Assembly: GCA_002067405.1 (NCBI GenBank)
Contig: MVRP01000023.1
Coordinates: 1-36,482, forward strand
Source: Syntrophorhabdaceae bacterium PtaU1.Bin034
GTDB lineage: Bacteria > Desulfobacterota_G > Syntrophorhabdia > Syntrophorhabdales > WCHB1-27
DNA: 36,482 nt
Direction: 5' to 3'
This document shows positions 17,806-26,134 of the stretch, piece after piece (within the stretch, counting starts at the first letter, position 1; each line of letters begins with the position of its first letter). Made by a program: the position numbers and the translations under genes. The notes under the pieces are model-generated. The model searched no databases. It had not been told where the DNA came from and saw only the letters and a list, made by a program, of their open reading frames with translations.

Positions 17806-18245
17806 GATTCATTTGTGACATCATGTTTGGAAAACTTGCGAAATATCTCCGGATACTCGGGTTCGACGCGGTTTACGAAAAGAATCCGGCCGCGCTTGAA
17901 CACTACAGATTACATGAGCCTGACCGTATCTTTCTCACACGCCGCAGGAAAACGACCGGTTTCCCCAACACGGTTCATATTGAATCGGAAATAACCAGGG
18001 AACAGCTCAAAGAGATTAAAGGTCTGATTAGGTCAGGCATCAAGAAAGAGAATGTACTGAACAGGTGCATCGAGTGTAACAGGGAATTGGTGGATGTCGA
18101 CAAGACCGAAATAGAACGGTCCGTTCCCGAATTTGTCTATCACAACTATACCTGCTTCAAGGCCTGCCCTTCGTGTAAAAAGGTCTACTGGGAGGGCTCC
18201 CATACGACAGGCATGGAAGAACTGATCAAGGAAATATTGACCTGA
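17802..18245 (+). CDS. Mut7-C RNase domain protein with zinc ribbon (147 aa)
   Basis: The Mut7-C family (formerly DUF82) combines a PIN-like RNase fold with a C-terminal zinc ribbon. The first shows as FICDIMFGKLAKYLRILGFD (D6 is a likely catalytic acid) and RIFLTRRRK. The ribbon has two cysteine pairs, CIEC (about 88-91) and CPSC (about 124-127). The substrate of the stand-alone bacterial proteins is not established; a role in RNA cleavage is inferred from the fold. It is coupled to mtaD by an ATGA overlap and to nth by TGATG, so it is expressed with repair genes. Confidence 0.85.
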   Translation: MRFICDIMFGKLAKYLRILGFDAVYEKNPAALEHYRLHEPDRIFLTRRRKTTGFPNTVHIESEITREQLKEIKGLIRSGIKKENVLNRCIECNRELVDVDKTEIERSVPEFVYHNYTCFKACPSCKKVYWEGSHTTGMEELIKEILT

Positions 18246-18895
18246 TGCCCTTCCCTTTTGCAGAATTGATCAATCGGCTCAAGGCGTTCTATAAGACCGA
18301 TGTTCCGGCGCTGACAAAACTCGCTTCAGAGCAGAAAGAGCCCTTCCTCGTACTTATCGGTTGTCTCCTCAGCCTGAGAACCAAGGATGAAACCACCGAA
18401 AAGGCCATGGAAAGGCTGATGCAAAAGGCCCGGACCCCGGCCGAACTTATGGCAATCCCGACAGAGGAACTTGAAAGAATCATTTATCCCGTTGGTTTTT
18501 ACCGGAACAAAGCCCGCCTTATCAAGGAGGTTGCCGGAACGATCATCGGCAAATACGGAAACCTGGTGCCGGACAGCATCGAAGAACTGTTGACCATAAG
18601 GGGTATCGGCAGAAAAACGGCGAATATTGTCGTAACCGAGGCCTTCGGCAAGCAGGGGATAGCGGTGGACACCCATGTCCATCGTATCTCTAACAGACTC
18701 GGCGCAGTAAACACGAAAACACCCGATCAGACCGAAGCCGCCCTGAAGGAGATCCTTCCATCGCGATATTGGAGAATATACAACCCGCTTCTTGTGACCC
18801 ACGGTCGCAGGACGTGCACGCCCCTGTCCCCTTTCTGCAGCCGGTGCCCCGTTTCCGATCTCTGCAAAAAAATTGGGGTTACCCGTTTCCGGTAA
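18245..18895 (+). CDS. nth: Endonuclease III (DNA glycosylase/AP lyase)
   Basis: The enzyme removes oxidised pyrimidines and cuts at abasic sites in base-excision repair. The helix-hairpin-helix is LLTIRGIGRKTANIVV with catalytic lysine K124, and the catalytic aspartate is D142 in AVDTHVHRISNRLG, 18 residues later as in E. coli (K120/D138). The C-terminal 4Fe-4S motif C-x6-C-x2-C-x5-C is complete (CTPLSPFCSRCPVSDLC). At 216 residues it is of typical length. It is the last gene of the ligA operon and is followed by a terminator. Confidence 0.96.
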   Translation: MPFPFAELINRLKAFYKTDVPALTKLASEQKEPFLVLIGCLLSLRTKDETTEKAMERLMQKARTPAELMAIPTEELERIIYPVGFYRNKARLIKEVAGTIIGKYGNLVPDSIEELLTIRGIGRKTANIVVTEAFGKQGIAVDTHVHRISNRLGAVNTKTPDQTEAALKEILPSRYWRIYNPLLVTHGRRTCTPLSPFCSRCPVSDLCKKIGVTRFR

Positions 18896-18905
18896 TCATA
18901 TCGTT

Positions 18906-18935
18906 CGGCTGTCTCCTTTTGGAAACAGCCGGTTT
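18906..18935 (+). terminator. Intrinsic terminator of the ligA-nth operon
   Basis: The arms cggctgtctcc (18906-18916) and ggaaacagccg (18921-18931) form a stem of 10 pairs with one mismatch and a 4-base loop, followed by GTTTT. It begins 11 bases past the nth stop. The T-tail is short, so strength is moderate. Confidence 0.6.
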
Positions 18936-19022
18936 TCGCCTCCCATGGCACCTCTCCCTCCGCTCCTTCCTCTCCTTTTTGCCTTTACAATTCCCCGTTA
19001 ATTTGTTAGTTTTCCTATCTGA

Positions 19023-21272
19023 ATGAAAAAACTGGTCTTTCTCCTCGTTTTTTCCTGCATCATTTGCACTTTTGCTTTTGCAGCGGAAAATGACAGGATA
19101 GCAAAAATTGACGTAATCGGTAATGAGAGGATCGACAAAGGCGTCGTCACCAACGCCATAAAGACGAGGGAGGGTGACGTCTACGATCCGACAAAGACCG
19201 GGGAGGACCTGAAAAGCATTTACAGGACCGGATTTTTCAGTGACGTTATGGTTGACGTAAAAGACAGCGAAAAAGGGAAGATAATCACGTTTGTCGTCGT
19301 TGAAAGGCCCCCCGTGAGCGCCATATATATCGCAGGAAACAAGAAGGTCAAGACGGAGGATATCCGGGACAAGCTGAAGATAAAGTCCGGCACCGTCCTC
19401 AACACGGAAAAGGTCAAAGAGAGCGTTGACGAAATCAGGAAGCTCTACGCGAGCAAAGGATACTATGCGGCAAAGGTGAATTACGAGATCAACCAGGAAG
19501 AAGGTTACCGCGCGGAGTTGCGGTTTATCGTTGAAGAGCCCCAGCGGGCATATGTTCGAAAGATCACGTTTACCGGGAACCGGAGCCTCAAGGCGGGCAA
19601 GATCAAAGGGGCGCTGAGGACGCGGGAAAAAGGAGTTTTCTCCTGGTTTACGGGGTCGGGTATTCTGGATGAAGAGGCGCTCGACGAAGACAGAAAACAG
19701 ATCGAGGCCCTCTACCACGACAACGGTCACGTCAGGGTCAAGGTAGCTGCCCCTGACATAAAGATATCACCGGACGGCAAGTCTATCTCGATTGCATTCA
19801 AAATAGACGAGGGTAATGTCTACAAGATCGGCGATGTCGACTTTAAGGGCGATATTGCTTTTGACCAGACAGAAATCAGGAAAAAGCTCAAGAACAAGAC
19901 AGGCAATACTTTCAGATCCTCCCTGTTCCAGGAAGATGTATTGATGCTCACGGACATCTATCAGGATATGGGGTATGCGTTTGTGGATATTGCCCCCCTT
20001 ACCGGCATCAACGACGAAACCAAGACCGTTGATATCTCGTTTGATATAGCAAAAGGATCGGAAGTTTTCTTTAACCGCATAAACATAGTGGGCAACACGA
20101 AGACCAGGGACAAGGTGGTGCGGCGAGAGCTGAAGTTCGCAGAGGGCGATCGCTATTCAAGCTCCAAAATGAAAGAAAGCAAGAGGAGACTAACAAACAC
20201 CACCTATTTCAAGAACCTGGACCTGAAGACAATCAAGACCGATGAACCCGACAAAGTGAACCTTGATGTTCTCGTGGAGGAAAAGCCGACAGGCACCCTT
20301 TCCCTCGGTGTCGGCTACAGTACCTATGAGAAAATACTGCTCACAGGATCGGTCAGCCAGGAAAATATCTTCGGAACGGGAAAAAAAGTATATTTGGATG
20401 CATCGCTCAGCTCCATAGCCCGCCTCTACAACATAACCCTCGTAGACCCGTACATTTTTGACAAGAACCTCTCGACGTCGCTCAATGTTTTCAACACGAT
20501 CCGTTACTTCGATACGTACACGTACGGTGGGACAGGCGGCTCTTTTACCGTCTCCCGTCCGATTACCGATTACCTGAGAGCCGCCCTCCGGTATCGCTTT
20601 GAGAGAATTTCCGTGACCGACATAACCGACGATGCAGGTTCCTTTATTCAGGAGCAGGCAGGGACAAAATCGACGAGCAGCGTGACGGCATCTCTCACGA
20701 GAAACACCATAGATGACATCCTCAATCCCAGCATCGGGGTCATTGCTTCTGCTTCTCTCGAAGTCGCCGGCGGTCCCTTTATGGCAGACAACAATTTCAT
20801 CAAAGGTATTCTGTCGTATGGCCGCTATTTCCCTCTCAAGTGGGGCACCGCGTTGTTCCTGAGAGGAACTGCGGGTACAGTCAGGCAGTACGGCGGAACG
20901 ACAGTCCCGGTCTATGAAAGGTTCTACGTGGGCGGCATTTCCACGGTCAGGGGTTTCAGGTATGGCGAAGCAGGCCCGACCGATCCGGCTACGGACGACG
21001 TAATCGGCGCCCAGAACGAGTTGATATTCAATTCAGAACTGATTTTCCCTATATATAAACCGGCAGGACTCAAAGGGGTTGTCTTCTTTGATTACGGCAA
21101 AGGTTTCGACGAAATGAACGGATTTTTCCAAAGCCTGCGCCCGGCTGCCGGGTTCGGGGTAAGATGGTTTTCCCCCATGGGACCTATCAGGTTGGAGCTT
21201 GGGTTCAACCTGAACCGCAAGTCGGGGGAAAGAGGGACCGTTTTCGATTTTTCGATGGGTAAACCATTCTAA
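19023..21272 (+). CDS. bamA: Outer membrane protein assembly factor BamA
   Basis: BamA is the central barrel of the machine that folds proteins into the outer membrane. A signal peptide (cleavage probably after AFA, residue 20) is followed by five POTRA repeats (about 25-420; the strands IDVIGNERIDKGVV and IYIAGNKKVKTEDI open the first two). The C-terminal 16-strand barrel follows, with VGGISTVRGFRYGEAGP containing the conserved VRGF motif. It ends in phenylalanine (SMGKPF), the outer-membrane beta signal. At 749 residues it is of normal length. No clear ribosome site precedes the ATG at 19023. It opens the envelope operon. Confidence 0.96.
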   Translation: MKKLVFLLVFSCIICTFAFAAENDRIAKIDVIGNERIDKGVVTNAIKTREGDVYDPTKTGEDLKSIYRTGFFSDVMVDVKDSEKGKIITFVVVERPPVSAIYIAGNKKVKTEDIRDKLKIKSGTVLNTEKVKESVDEIRKLYASKGYYAAKVNYEINQEEGYRAELRFIVEEPQRAYVRKITFTGNRSLKAGKIKGALRTREKGVFSWFTGSGILDEEALDEDRKQIEALYHDNGHVRVKVAAPDIKISPDGKSISIAFKIDEGNVYKIGDVDFKGDIAFDQTEIRKKLKNKTGNTFRSSLFQEDVLMLTDIYQDMGYAFVDIAPLTGINDETKTVDISFDIAKGSEVFFNRINIVGNTKTRDKVVRRELKFAEGDRYSSSKMKESKRRLTNTTYFKNLDLKTIKTDEPDKVNLDVLVEEKPTGTLSLGVGYSTYEKILLTGSVSQENIFGTGKKVYLDASLSSIARLYNITLVDPYIFDKNLSTSLNVFNTIRYFDTYTYGGTGGSFTVSRPITDYLRAALRYRFERISVTDITDDAGSFIQEQAGTKSTSSVTASLTRNTIDDILNPSIGVIASASLEVAGGPFMADNNFIKGILSYGRYFPLKWGTALFLRGTAGTVRQYGGTTVPVYERFYVGGISTVRGFRYGEAGPTDPATDDVIGAQNELIFNSELIFPIYKPAGLKGVVFFDYGKGFDEMNGFFQSLRPAAGFGVRWFSPMGPIRLELGFNLNRKSGERGTVFDFSMGKPF

Positions 21273-21284
21273 AAAGGAGGTAAT

Positions 21285-21833
21285 ATGAGGAAAAGCGCGT
21301 TTTTTGCCGTGCTGGTGATGGCGTTTGTCTTTCTGCCTTTGATTGCAAGCGGCCAGACCCCAGTAAAAGTAGGTTATGTTGACCTGCAGAAGGTGATGAT
21401 GGAGTCGGACAAAGGGAAAGAGGCTAGAAAGAGCCTTACCGACGAGGTTGAGAAGCTGAAGAAGAACCTCAACCAGAAACAGGAAGAGCTGCAGAAAATG
21501 AAGGATGCGCTGGAGAAGCAGACAGCCATGATAACACCGGAAGCCCGTGCCGAAAAAGAGAAGCAGTACCAGGCCAAGCTCAAGGATTATCAGAGAGTGG
21601 CAAATGACTACCAGACGGAGCTTCAGCAGAAGGACCAGGAGTTCACACAGAAAATCCTGAAGGATCTCGAAGACATCATAAAACGTACGGGCGAAGGCGA
21701 AAAATATACACTGATTCTTGAAAAGAGCCAGGCCGGCATTTTATACGGCGCGACCTCGGCAGACGTCACGGACAAGGTGATCGCCATGTACAACGAATCC
21801 TCTAAGAAGAAAGCTGCTGCTCCGAAGAAATGA
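21285..21833 (+). CDS. skp: OmpH/Skp family periplasmic chaperone
   Basis: Skp holds unfolded outer-membrane proteins in the periplasm on their way to BamA. There is a signal peptide (about 1-24, ending ASGQ), the opening strand VKVGYVDLQKVMMES, a long charged coiled coil (about 45-130, rich in K, E and Q) and the closing strand YTLILEKSQAGILYG. A very strong ribosome site (AAGGAGG) lies 12 bases past bamA. The lysine-rich tail ([11 protein letters not shown]) is unstructured. Its TGA overlaps the lpxD start. Confidence 0.93.
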   Translation: MRKSAFFAVLVMAFVFLPLIASGQTPVKVGYVDLQKVMMESDKGKEARKSLTDEVEKLKKNLNQKQEELQKMKDALEKQTAMITPEARAEKEKQYQAKLKDYQRVANDYQTELQQKDQEFTQKILKDLEDIIKRTGEGEKYTLILEKSQAGILYGATSADVTDKVIAMYNESSKKKAAAPKK

Positions 21834-22870
21834 TAAAGCTAAAGGAAATCGCCGCCAGAACCGGCGGGAGTCTGGTCGGTGACGGCGAAGTCGAGATACA
21901 GGGCATTGCAGGTATAAGCGAGGCGCAGGAAGGCGATATCACCTTTGTCCTCAACCGGTCTTTCGCAAAGTATCTGCAAGCTTGCCCGGCATCGGCTTTT
22001 ATAGCAGGTAAAGATATAGAGCAGGCATTGCTGCAAAGCAGGAATGCCGTCATAGTCGAAAATCCGGCTCTTGCCTACCTCCAAACGGCTGAGCTCTTCC
22101 AGCCGCCCACGGAGGCCGGGGCAGGCATAAGCCGCGAAGCTTCTGTATCAGACGAAGCGACGATCTCGCAGGAAGCATCCATTTTTCCCTACGTTTACAT
22201 TGAAAGAGATGCAATAATTGAGAAGGGCGTTATTATCTATCCTTTCTGCTACATCGGAAAGGGAGTCACGGTAGGCGAGCACACGATCATTCACTCCAAT
22301 GTCTCAGTTTACGACCGGACGATTATCGGCAAAAGGGTCATTATCCATTCAGGCGCTGTCCTGGGAAGCGACGGGTTCGGATATATATGGGACGGCCGGA
22401 GGCATCGAAAAATACCTCAGCTCGGCAGGCTCGAGATCGAGGACGACGTGGAGATAGGAGCAAATACCTGCATCGATCGCGCCTCCTTGGACAGGACTGT
22501 CATAAAGAAAGGCACCAAGATCGACAATCTTGTGCAGGTAGGTCATAATGTGACGATCGGCGAGAACAGCATTCTTGTTTCTCAAGTGGGGATCGCAGGA
22601 AGCACTGCGATAGGGAATAACGTCGTATTGGGAGGCAAGGTCGGCGTAAGAGACCACGTAAAGATCGGAAACAATGTGAAAGCCGCAGGAGGGACGGGTA
22701 TCACCAAGGATGTTAAGGACAATTCCGTTATTTCCGGCACACCTCACATGGGCCATCGGGATTGGCTCAGGCTGCAAAACTATCTGAAAAAGCTACCGGA
22801 GCTTTTTGAACGGATGGGCAAGATCGAGGAAAGACTTGATCCAGGGGTTGAGAATGATAGAGATCGATGA
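21830..22870 (+). CDS. lpxD: UDP-3-O-acylglucosamine N-acyltransferase LpxD
   Basis: LpxD adds the N-linked hydroxyacyl chain in the third step of lipid A synthesis, in the cytoplasm. An N-terminal nucleotide-binding domain (about 1-100, with the [15 protein letters not shown] block) is followed by a left-handed beta helix of hexapeptide repeats (about 105-310). The catalytic histidine H239 stands in [12 protein letters not shown], at the same number as in E. coli. The tail is helical. It starts inside the skp stop codon (ATGA) and overlaps fabZ by 17 bases. Confidence 0.96.
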   Translation: MIKLKEIAARTGGSLVGDGEVEIQGIAGISEAQEGDITFVLNRSFAKYLQACPASAFIAGKDIEQALLQSRNAVIVENPALAYLQTAELFQPPTEAGAGISREASVSDEATISQEASIFPYVYIERDAIIEKGVIIYPFCYIGKGVTVGEHTIIHSNVSVYDRTIIGKRVIIHSGAVLGSDGFGYIWDGRRHRKIPQLGRLEIEDDVEIGANTCIDRASLDRTVIKKGTKIDNLVQVGHNVTIGENSILVSQVGIAGSTAIGNNVVLGGKVGVRDHVKIGNNVKAAGGTGITKDVKDNSVISGTPHMGHRDWLRLQNYLKKLPELFERMGKIEERLDPGVENDRDR

Positions 22871-23294
22871 AATTCTGAAACTGATACCACATAGATTTCC
22901 GTTCCTTCTTGTTGACCGGGTTATAGAGTTTGAGCCGGAAAAAAGAATTGTGGGAATAAAGAACGTTACTTTCAACGAACCCTTTTTCCCCGGACACTTC
23001 CCGGGAAAGCCAATAATGCCGGGCGTACTTATAATTGAAGCTATGGCACAAACAGGCGGTATCCTCGCTTTCAAATCCTTTCCTCATTTGAAAGGTGACG
23101 TACGCTTTATCGGTATTGACAGGGCGAGATTCCGAAGACCGGTGACACCCGGCGATCAGTTGAAGCTTGTACTTGAAGTAGTAAAACATAGAAGAGAGGT
23201 ATGGGTTTTTCAGGCAGAAGCATTTGTGGACGGGAAGAAAGCGGCAGAAGCCCAGCTCATGGCAACGCTGCAAGATGACAAGGAGAACATATGA
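22854..23294 (+). CDS. fabZ: (3R)-Hydroxyacyl-ACP dehydratase FabZ
   Basis: FabZ dehydrates hydroxyacyl-ACP in fatty acid synthesis and so competes with LpxA and LpxD for the same acyl donor. The hot-dog fold is clear: [14 protein letters not shown] at the N-terminus, then [15 protein letters not shown] with catalytic H48, and E62 in [10 protein letters not shown]. The ATG at 22854 (AGGGG just before it) gives 146 residues, the usual length; the longer open frame lies inside lpxD. Its end overlaps the lpxA start. Confidence 0.95.
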   Translation: MIEIDEILKLIPHRFPFLLVDRVIEFEPEKRIVGIKNVTFNEPFFPGHFPGKPIMPGVLIIEAMAQTGGILAFKSFPHLKGDVRFIGIDRARFRRPVTPGDQLKLVLEVVKHRREVWVFQAEAFVDGKKAAEAQLMATLQDDKENI

Positions 23295-24058
23295 TACATC
23301 CGACGGCCGTTATCCAACAGGGCGCCGAAATAGATGATGAGGTAGAGATCGGCCCCTACTGTGTTATCGGGGATAAGGTCAAGATAGGCGCGGGAACGAA
23401 AATCTCAGGGCATGTGAGCATAGACGGACGAACGGAAATAGGCCGGTCTTGCACTATTCATCCCTTTGTGTCGATTGGGAGTCCTCCTCAGGACATCACC
23501 TACAAGGGCGAGGATACCACATGCATTGTCGGTGATCGCAATGTCATCCGGGAATACGTGACGATCAACTGCGGCAGCGCAAAGGCGACAGGGACCACAC
23601 GCGTGGGAAGCAACAACTTTATCATGGCTTACAGTCATATAGGCCATGACTGCGTGGTGGGGAGCAACATAATAATGGCAAATTGCGCAACACTCGCAGG
23701 TCATGTTCACGTGGATGACTTTGCCTACGTGGGGGGGCTATCCGCCGTTCATCAGTTCTGTAAAGTAGGAAAGCATTCCTTTATAAGCGGGCTCACGGGC
23801 ATCCCCCGGGACGTGCCGCCCTTCGTAATGGCTGCCGGAAACAGGGCCAGACTCTATGGGTTGAACGTGGTGGGGCTGGAAAGACGAGGTTTTTCAAAGG
23901 ATGATATCACAAAGCTAAAAAGGGCGTACCGGCTTCTGTTCCGGTCTTCCCTGTCTCTCGAAGCAGCGCTCAAGATGATCACGGAGCAGCTGGACGGCGA
24001 ACATATCGAAGAGCTGGTTACCTTTATACGTGGATCGGAGAGGGGTATATGTCGCTGA
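23291..24058 (+). CDS. lpxA: Acyl-ACP--UDP-N-acetylglucosamine O-acyltransferase LpxA
   Basis: LpxA starts lipid A synthesis by moving a hydroxyacyl chain from ACP to the 3-position of UDP-GlcNAc. The hexapeptide helix covers about residues 1-180 ([20 protein letters not shown] at the start). The catalytic histidine is H119 in AYSHIGHDC, equivalent to E. coli H125. The family marker [13 protein letters not shown] and the C-terminal helical part (about 195-255) are present. It starts in the fabZ stop and overlaps the next gene by 10 bases. The next gene resembles gnnA, which in other bacteria makes a 3-amino sugar that such an LpxA acylates at nitrogen; this cannot be settled from the sequence alone. 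Confidence 0.95.
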   Translation: MIHPTAVIQQGAEIDDEVEIGPYCVIGDKVKIGAGTKISGHVSIDGRTEIGRSCTIHPFVSIGSPPQDITYKGEDTTCIVGDRNVIREYVTINCGSAKATGTTRVGSNNFIMAYSHIGHDCVVGSNIIMANCATLAGHVHVDDFAYVGGLSAVHQFCKVGKHSFISGLTGIPRDVPPFVMAAGNRARLYGLNVVGLERRGFSKDDITKLKRAYRLLFRSSLSLEAALKMITEQLDGEHIEELVTFIRGSERGICR

Positions 24059-24987
24059 AGCTTTGCCTCGTCGGCGCCGGGCATATGGGCAGAATCCATG
24101 CCCGGAAGCTCGCCCGAATGAAAGATGTGACACTGACCTGCATCGTGGATGTGAATGAACACCAGGCAGGGAATGTGGCAAGGGAATGCGGCGTACCCGA
24201 ATATCGAGACTACCGTCACACGCTTCGCAATGGAGTACGGGCCGCAGTCATCGCCTCTCCCACCGAGAGCCATTATCCGATTGCCCGGGCATTTCTTGAA
24301 GAAGGCGTGCACGTGTTTATCGAGAAGCCCATTGCAGCGGAACCCGCGCAAGCGCGGGAACTTATAGATCTTGCCAGAAAAAACAATCTGACTTTACAGG
24401 TCGGTCACCTCGAACGCTTCAGCCCTCCCTTCCGCAAGGCTTCCGCCATGATCAAGACCCCTCTCTTCATCGAGGCCTACAGAACAAGCGGATTTACGGG
24501 CAGATCGACAGATATAGATGTCATACACGACCTTATGATCCACGACATTGACCTGGTGCTCTCTCTCGTTAACAGTGACATTGCAGCGATCAGCGCCCGG
24601 GGAATATCGGTCTTTACTGAAAAGATCGATGTCGCGAACGCCCGCGTTGAATTTGCAGACGGCTGCGTTGCTATCATTACGGCGAGCAGGGCCTCGGGCA
24701 CCAGGGAACGATCCTTCAAGGTGTTCGACCAGGACCGCTACTACTCCCTGAACCTGGCCACCGCACACATGTTTACCTCAAAAAAAGACAAAAAGGGCAA
24801 GATGGAAGCAAGCATCTACAAGGCAACGAGCCCTGATCCGGTCAATAGTGAACTGAGGGAATTCGTGAGGGCGATCAGGGACAAAAGGGAGGTCCTTGTC
24901 AATGGTGAAGATGGACTCCGCGCTCTCCTCCTTGCAAACACCATCAAAGAACATATTGAGGAAAACCGGGCAAAAATTGTTACGTAA
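24049..24987 (+). CDS. Gfo/Idh/MocA family oxidoreductase, GnnA-like
   Basis: This is an NAD(P)-dependent sugar oxidoreductase. The Rossmann motif is CLVGAGHMGRIHARKL (about 6-21), the catalytic lysine lies in FIEKPIA, and the substrate helix is HDLMIHDIDLVLSL. Its place between lpxA and lpxB is that of GnnA, which in Acidithiobacillus oxidises the 3-hydroxyl of UDP-GlcNAc so that GnnB can aminate it to UDP-GlcNAc3N. No gnnB-like aminotransferase is in the window. It could therefore work with an aminotransferase encoded elsewhere or modify a sugar nucleotide in another way. The ATG at 24049 has GGAGAGGGG upstream. Confidence 0.85.
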   Translation: MSLKLCLVGAGHMGRIHARKLARMKDVTLTCIVDVNEHQAGNVARECGVPEYRDYRHTLRNGVRAAVIASPTESHYPIARAFLEEGVHVFIEKPIAAEPAQARELIDLARKNNLTLQVGHLERFSPPFRKASAMIKTPLFIEAYRTSGFTGRSTDIDVIHDLMIHDIDLVLSLVNSDIAAISARGISVFTEKIDVANARVEFADGCVAIITASRASGTRERSFKVFDQDRYYSLNLATAHMFTSKKDKKGKMEASIYKATSPDPVNSELREFVRAIRDKREVLVNGEDGLRALLLANTIKEHIEENRAKIVT

Positions 24988-26134
24988 AAAGGCGGTGATC
25001 GTCGCAGGCGAGCTGTCCGGCGAGATCCATGCCTCCCGCCTTGTACGGGCCATGACCCGAATAGTCCCGTTGAACTTCAGCGGAATGGGCAGCACCATGC
25101 TCCGCGAAGCCGGCGTTGACGTGGTACATGATTACCGGGACATCTCCATTACCGGCCTTATCGAAGTGCTGTCAAAGGGGCCGCATATCTGGAAGGCCTA
25201 CAGAGCGCTGAAAGAGCATCTCGTCAGGACCGCTCCCGACTTCTTAGTGCTTGTGGATTTCCCCGGGTTCAACCTGAGAGTCGCCAAGATGGCAAAACGG
25301 CTGGGCATTCCCACCGTCTATTTTATACCGCCTCAGATTTGGGCATGGAGAAAGGGACGTATAAAACAGATAAAACGCTACGTCGACCTGGTTCTCTGCA
25401 TCCTTCCGTTTGAAGAAGCAATTTACCGTGAACACTCCATTCCGGTCTCATACGTCGGTCACCCGTTTGCCCATACCGTGGCACCCGTTTATTCAAGAGA
25501 AAAGTTCTACTCAATGCTCGGCGTGCGCGCTCAGGGGCCTGTTCTGACAGTAATGCCTGGAAGCCGGCCCAATGAGGTAAGGAAGCATATGCCCATACTC
25601 CTCGAGGTGACCGACCGCGTAAGTGAACGGATAGGAGACCTTTCCGTACTTCTGCCCGTTGCCGACACGATCGAAGAAGCTTTTTTTATTCCCTTTCTTC
25701 GCGGCCGTCGCAACGTCATCCCCGTAAAGGGGCTCGCGCACGATTGCCTCAAGTATTCCGATGCCGCGCTCATCGCCTCGGGAAGCGCAACGCTTGAGGC
25801 AGCTATCCTTGGTGTCCCTTCTGTTGTTCTTTATAAGCTATCAGGCTTTTCGTACCTTGTTGCCCGCCTCCTGGTAAAGGTGAAGCACATCAGCCTCCCG
25901 AACATAATAGCAGGCAAAGAGGTGTTTCCCGAGTTCATTCAGTCGTTAGACCCCGAAAAGATTGCCAAATCAATGGTGCATATGTTAAATAATGATACGT
26001 CTGCTACAAAAACAGAACTTGAGGGGATCAGGCGCAGGCTCGCCGGTGAGGACGCCGACCCGTACCGGGTAGCAGGCGAAAGGATTTTCCGGTTCCTGGA
26101 GCAGATATATGGATCTTTACCTAAGACTCCTTAA
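24977..26134 (+). CDS. lpxB: Lipid-A-disaccharide synthase LpxB
   Basis: LpxB joins lipid X to UDP-diacylglucosamine to form the lipid A disaccharide at the inner membrane. The protein starts with the family block AVIVAGELSGEIHASRL. The glycosyltransferase blocks VDFPGFNLRVAK, YFIPPQIWAWRKGRIKQI, YVGHPF and SGSATLEAAILGVPSVVLYK are clear. The likely start is the TTG at 24977, overlapping the oxidoreductase end by 11 bases, giving 385 residues; a GTG at 24992 (valine of AVIVAG) is an alternative. The open frame to 24896 lies in the preceding gene. It overlaps msbA by 26 bases. Confidence 0.94.
   Translation: MLRKKAVIVAGELSGEIHASRLVRAMTRIVPLNFSGMGSTMLREAGVDVVHDYRDISITGLIEVLSKGPHIWKAYRALKEHLVRTAPDFLVLVDFPGFNLRVAKMAKRLGIPTVYFIPPQIWAWRKGRIKQIKRYVDLVLCILPFEEAIYREHSIPVSYVGHPFAHTVAPVYSREKFYSMLGVRAQGPVLTVMPGSRPNEVRKHMPILLEVTDRVSERIGDLSVLLPVADTIEEAFFIPFLRGRRNVIPVKGLAHDCLKYSDAALIASGSATLEAAILGVPSVVLYKLSGFSYLVARLLVKVKHISLPNIIAGKEVFPEFIQSLDPEKIAKSMVHMLNNDTSATKTELEGIRRRLAGEDADPYRVAGERIFRFLEQIYGSLPKTP

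Noticed and set aside
18879..19730. A 283-residue minus-strand open frame over the bamA start
   Set aside because: It runs antisense through the signal peptide and POTRA repeats of bamA and shows no domain; it is a shadow.
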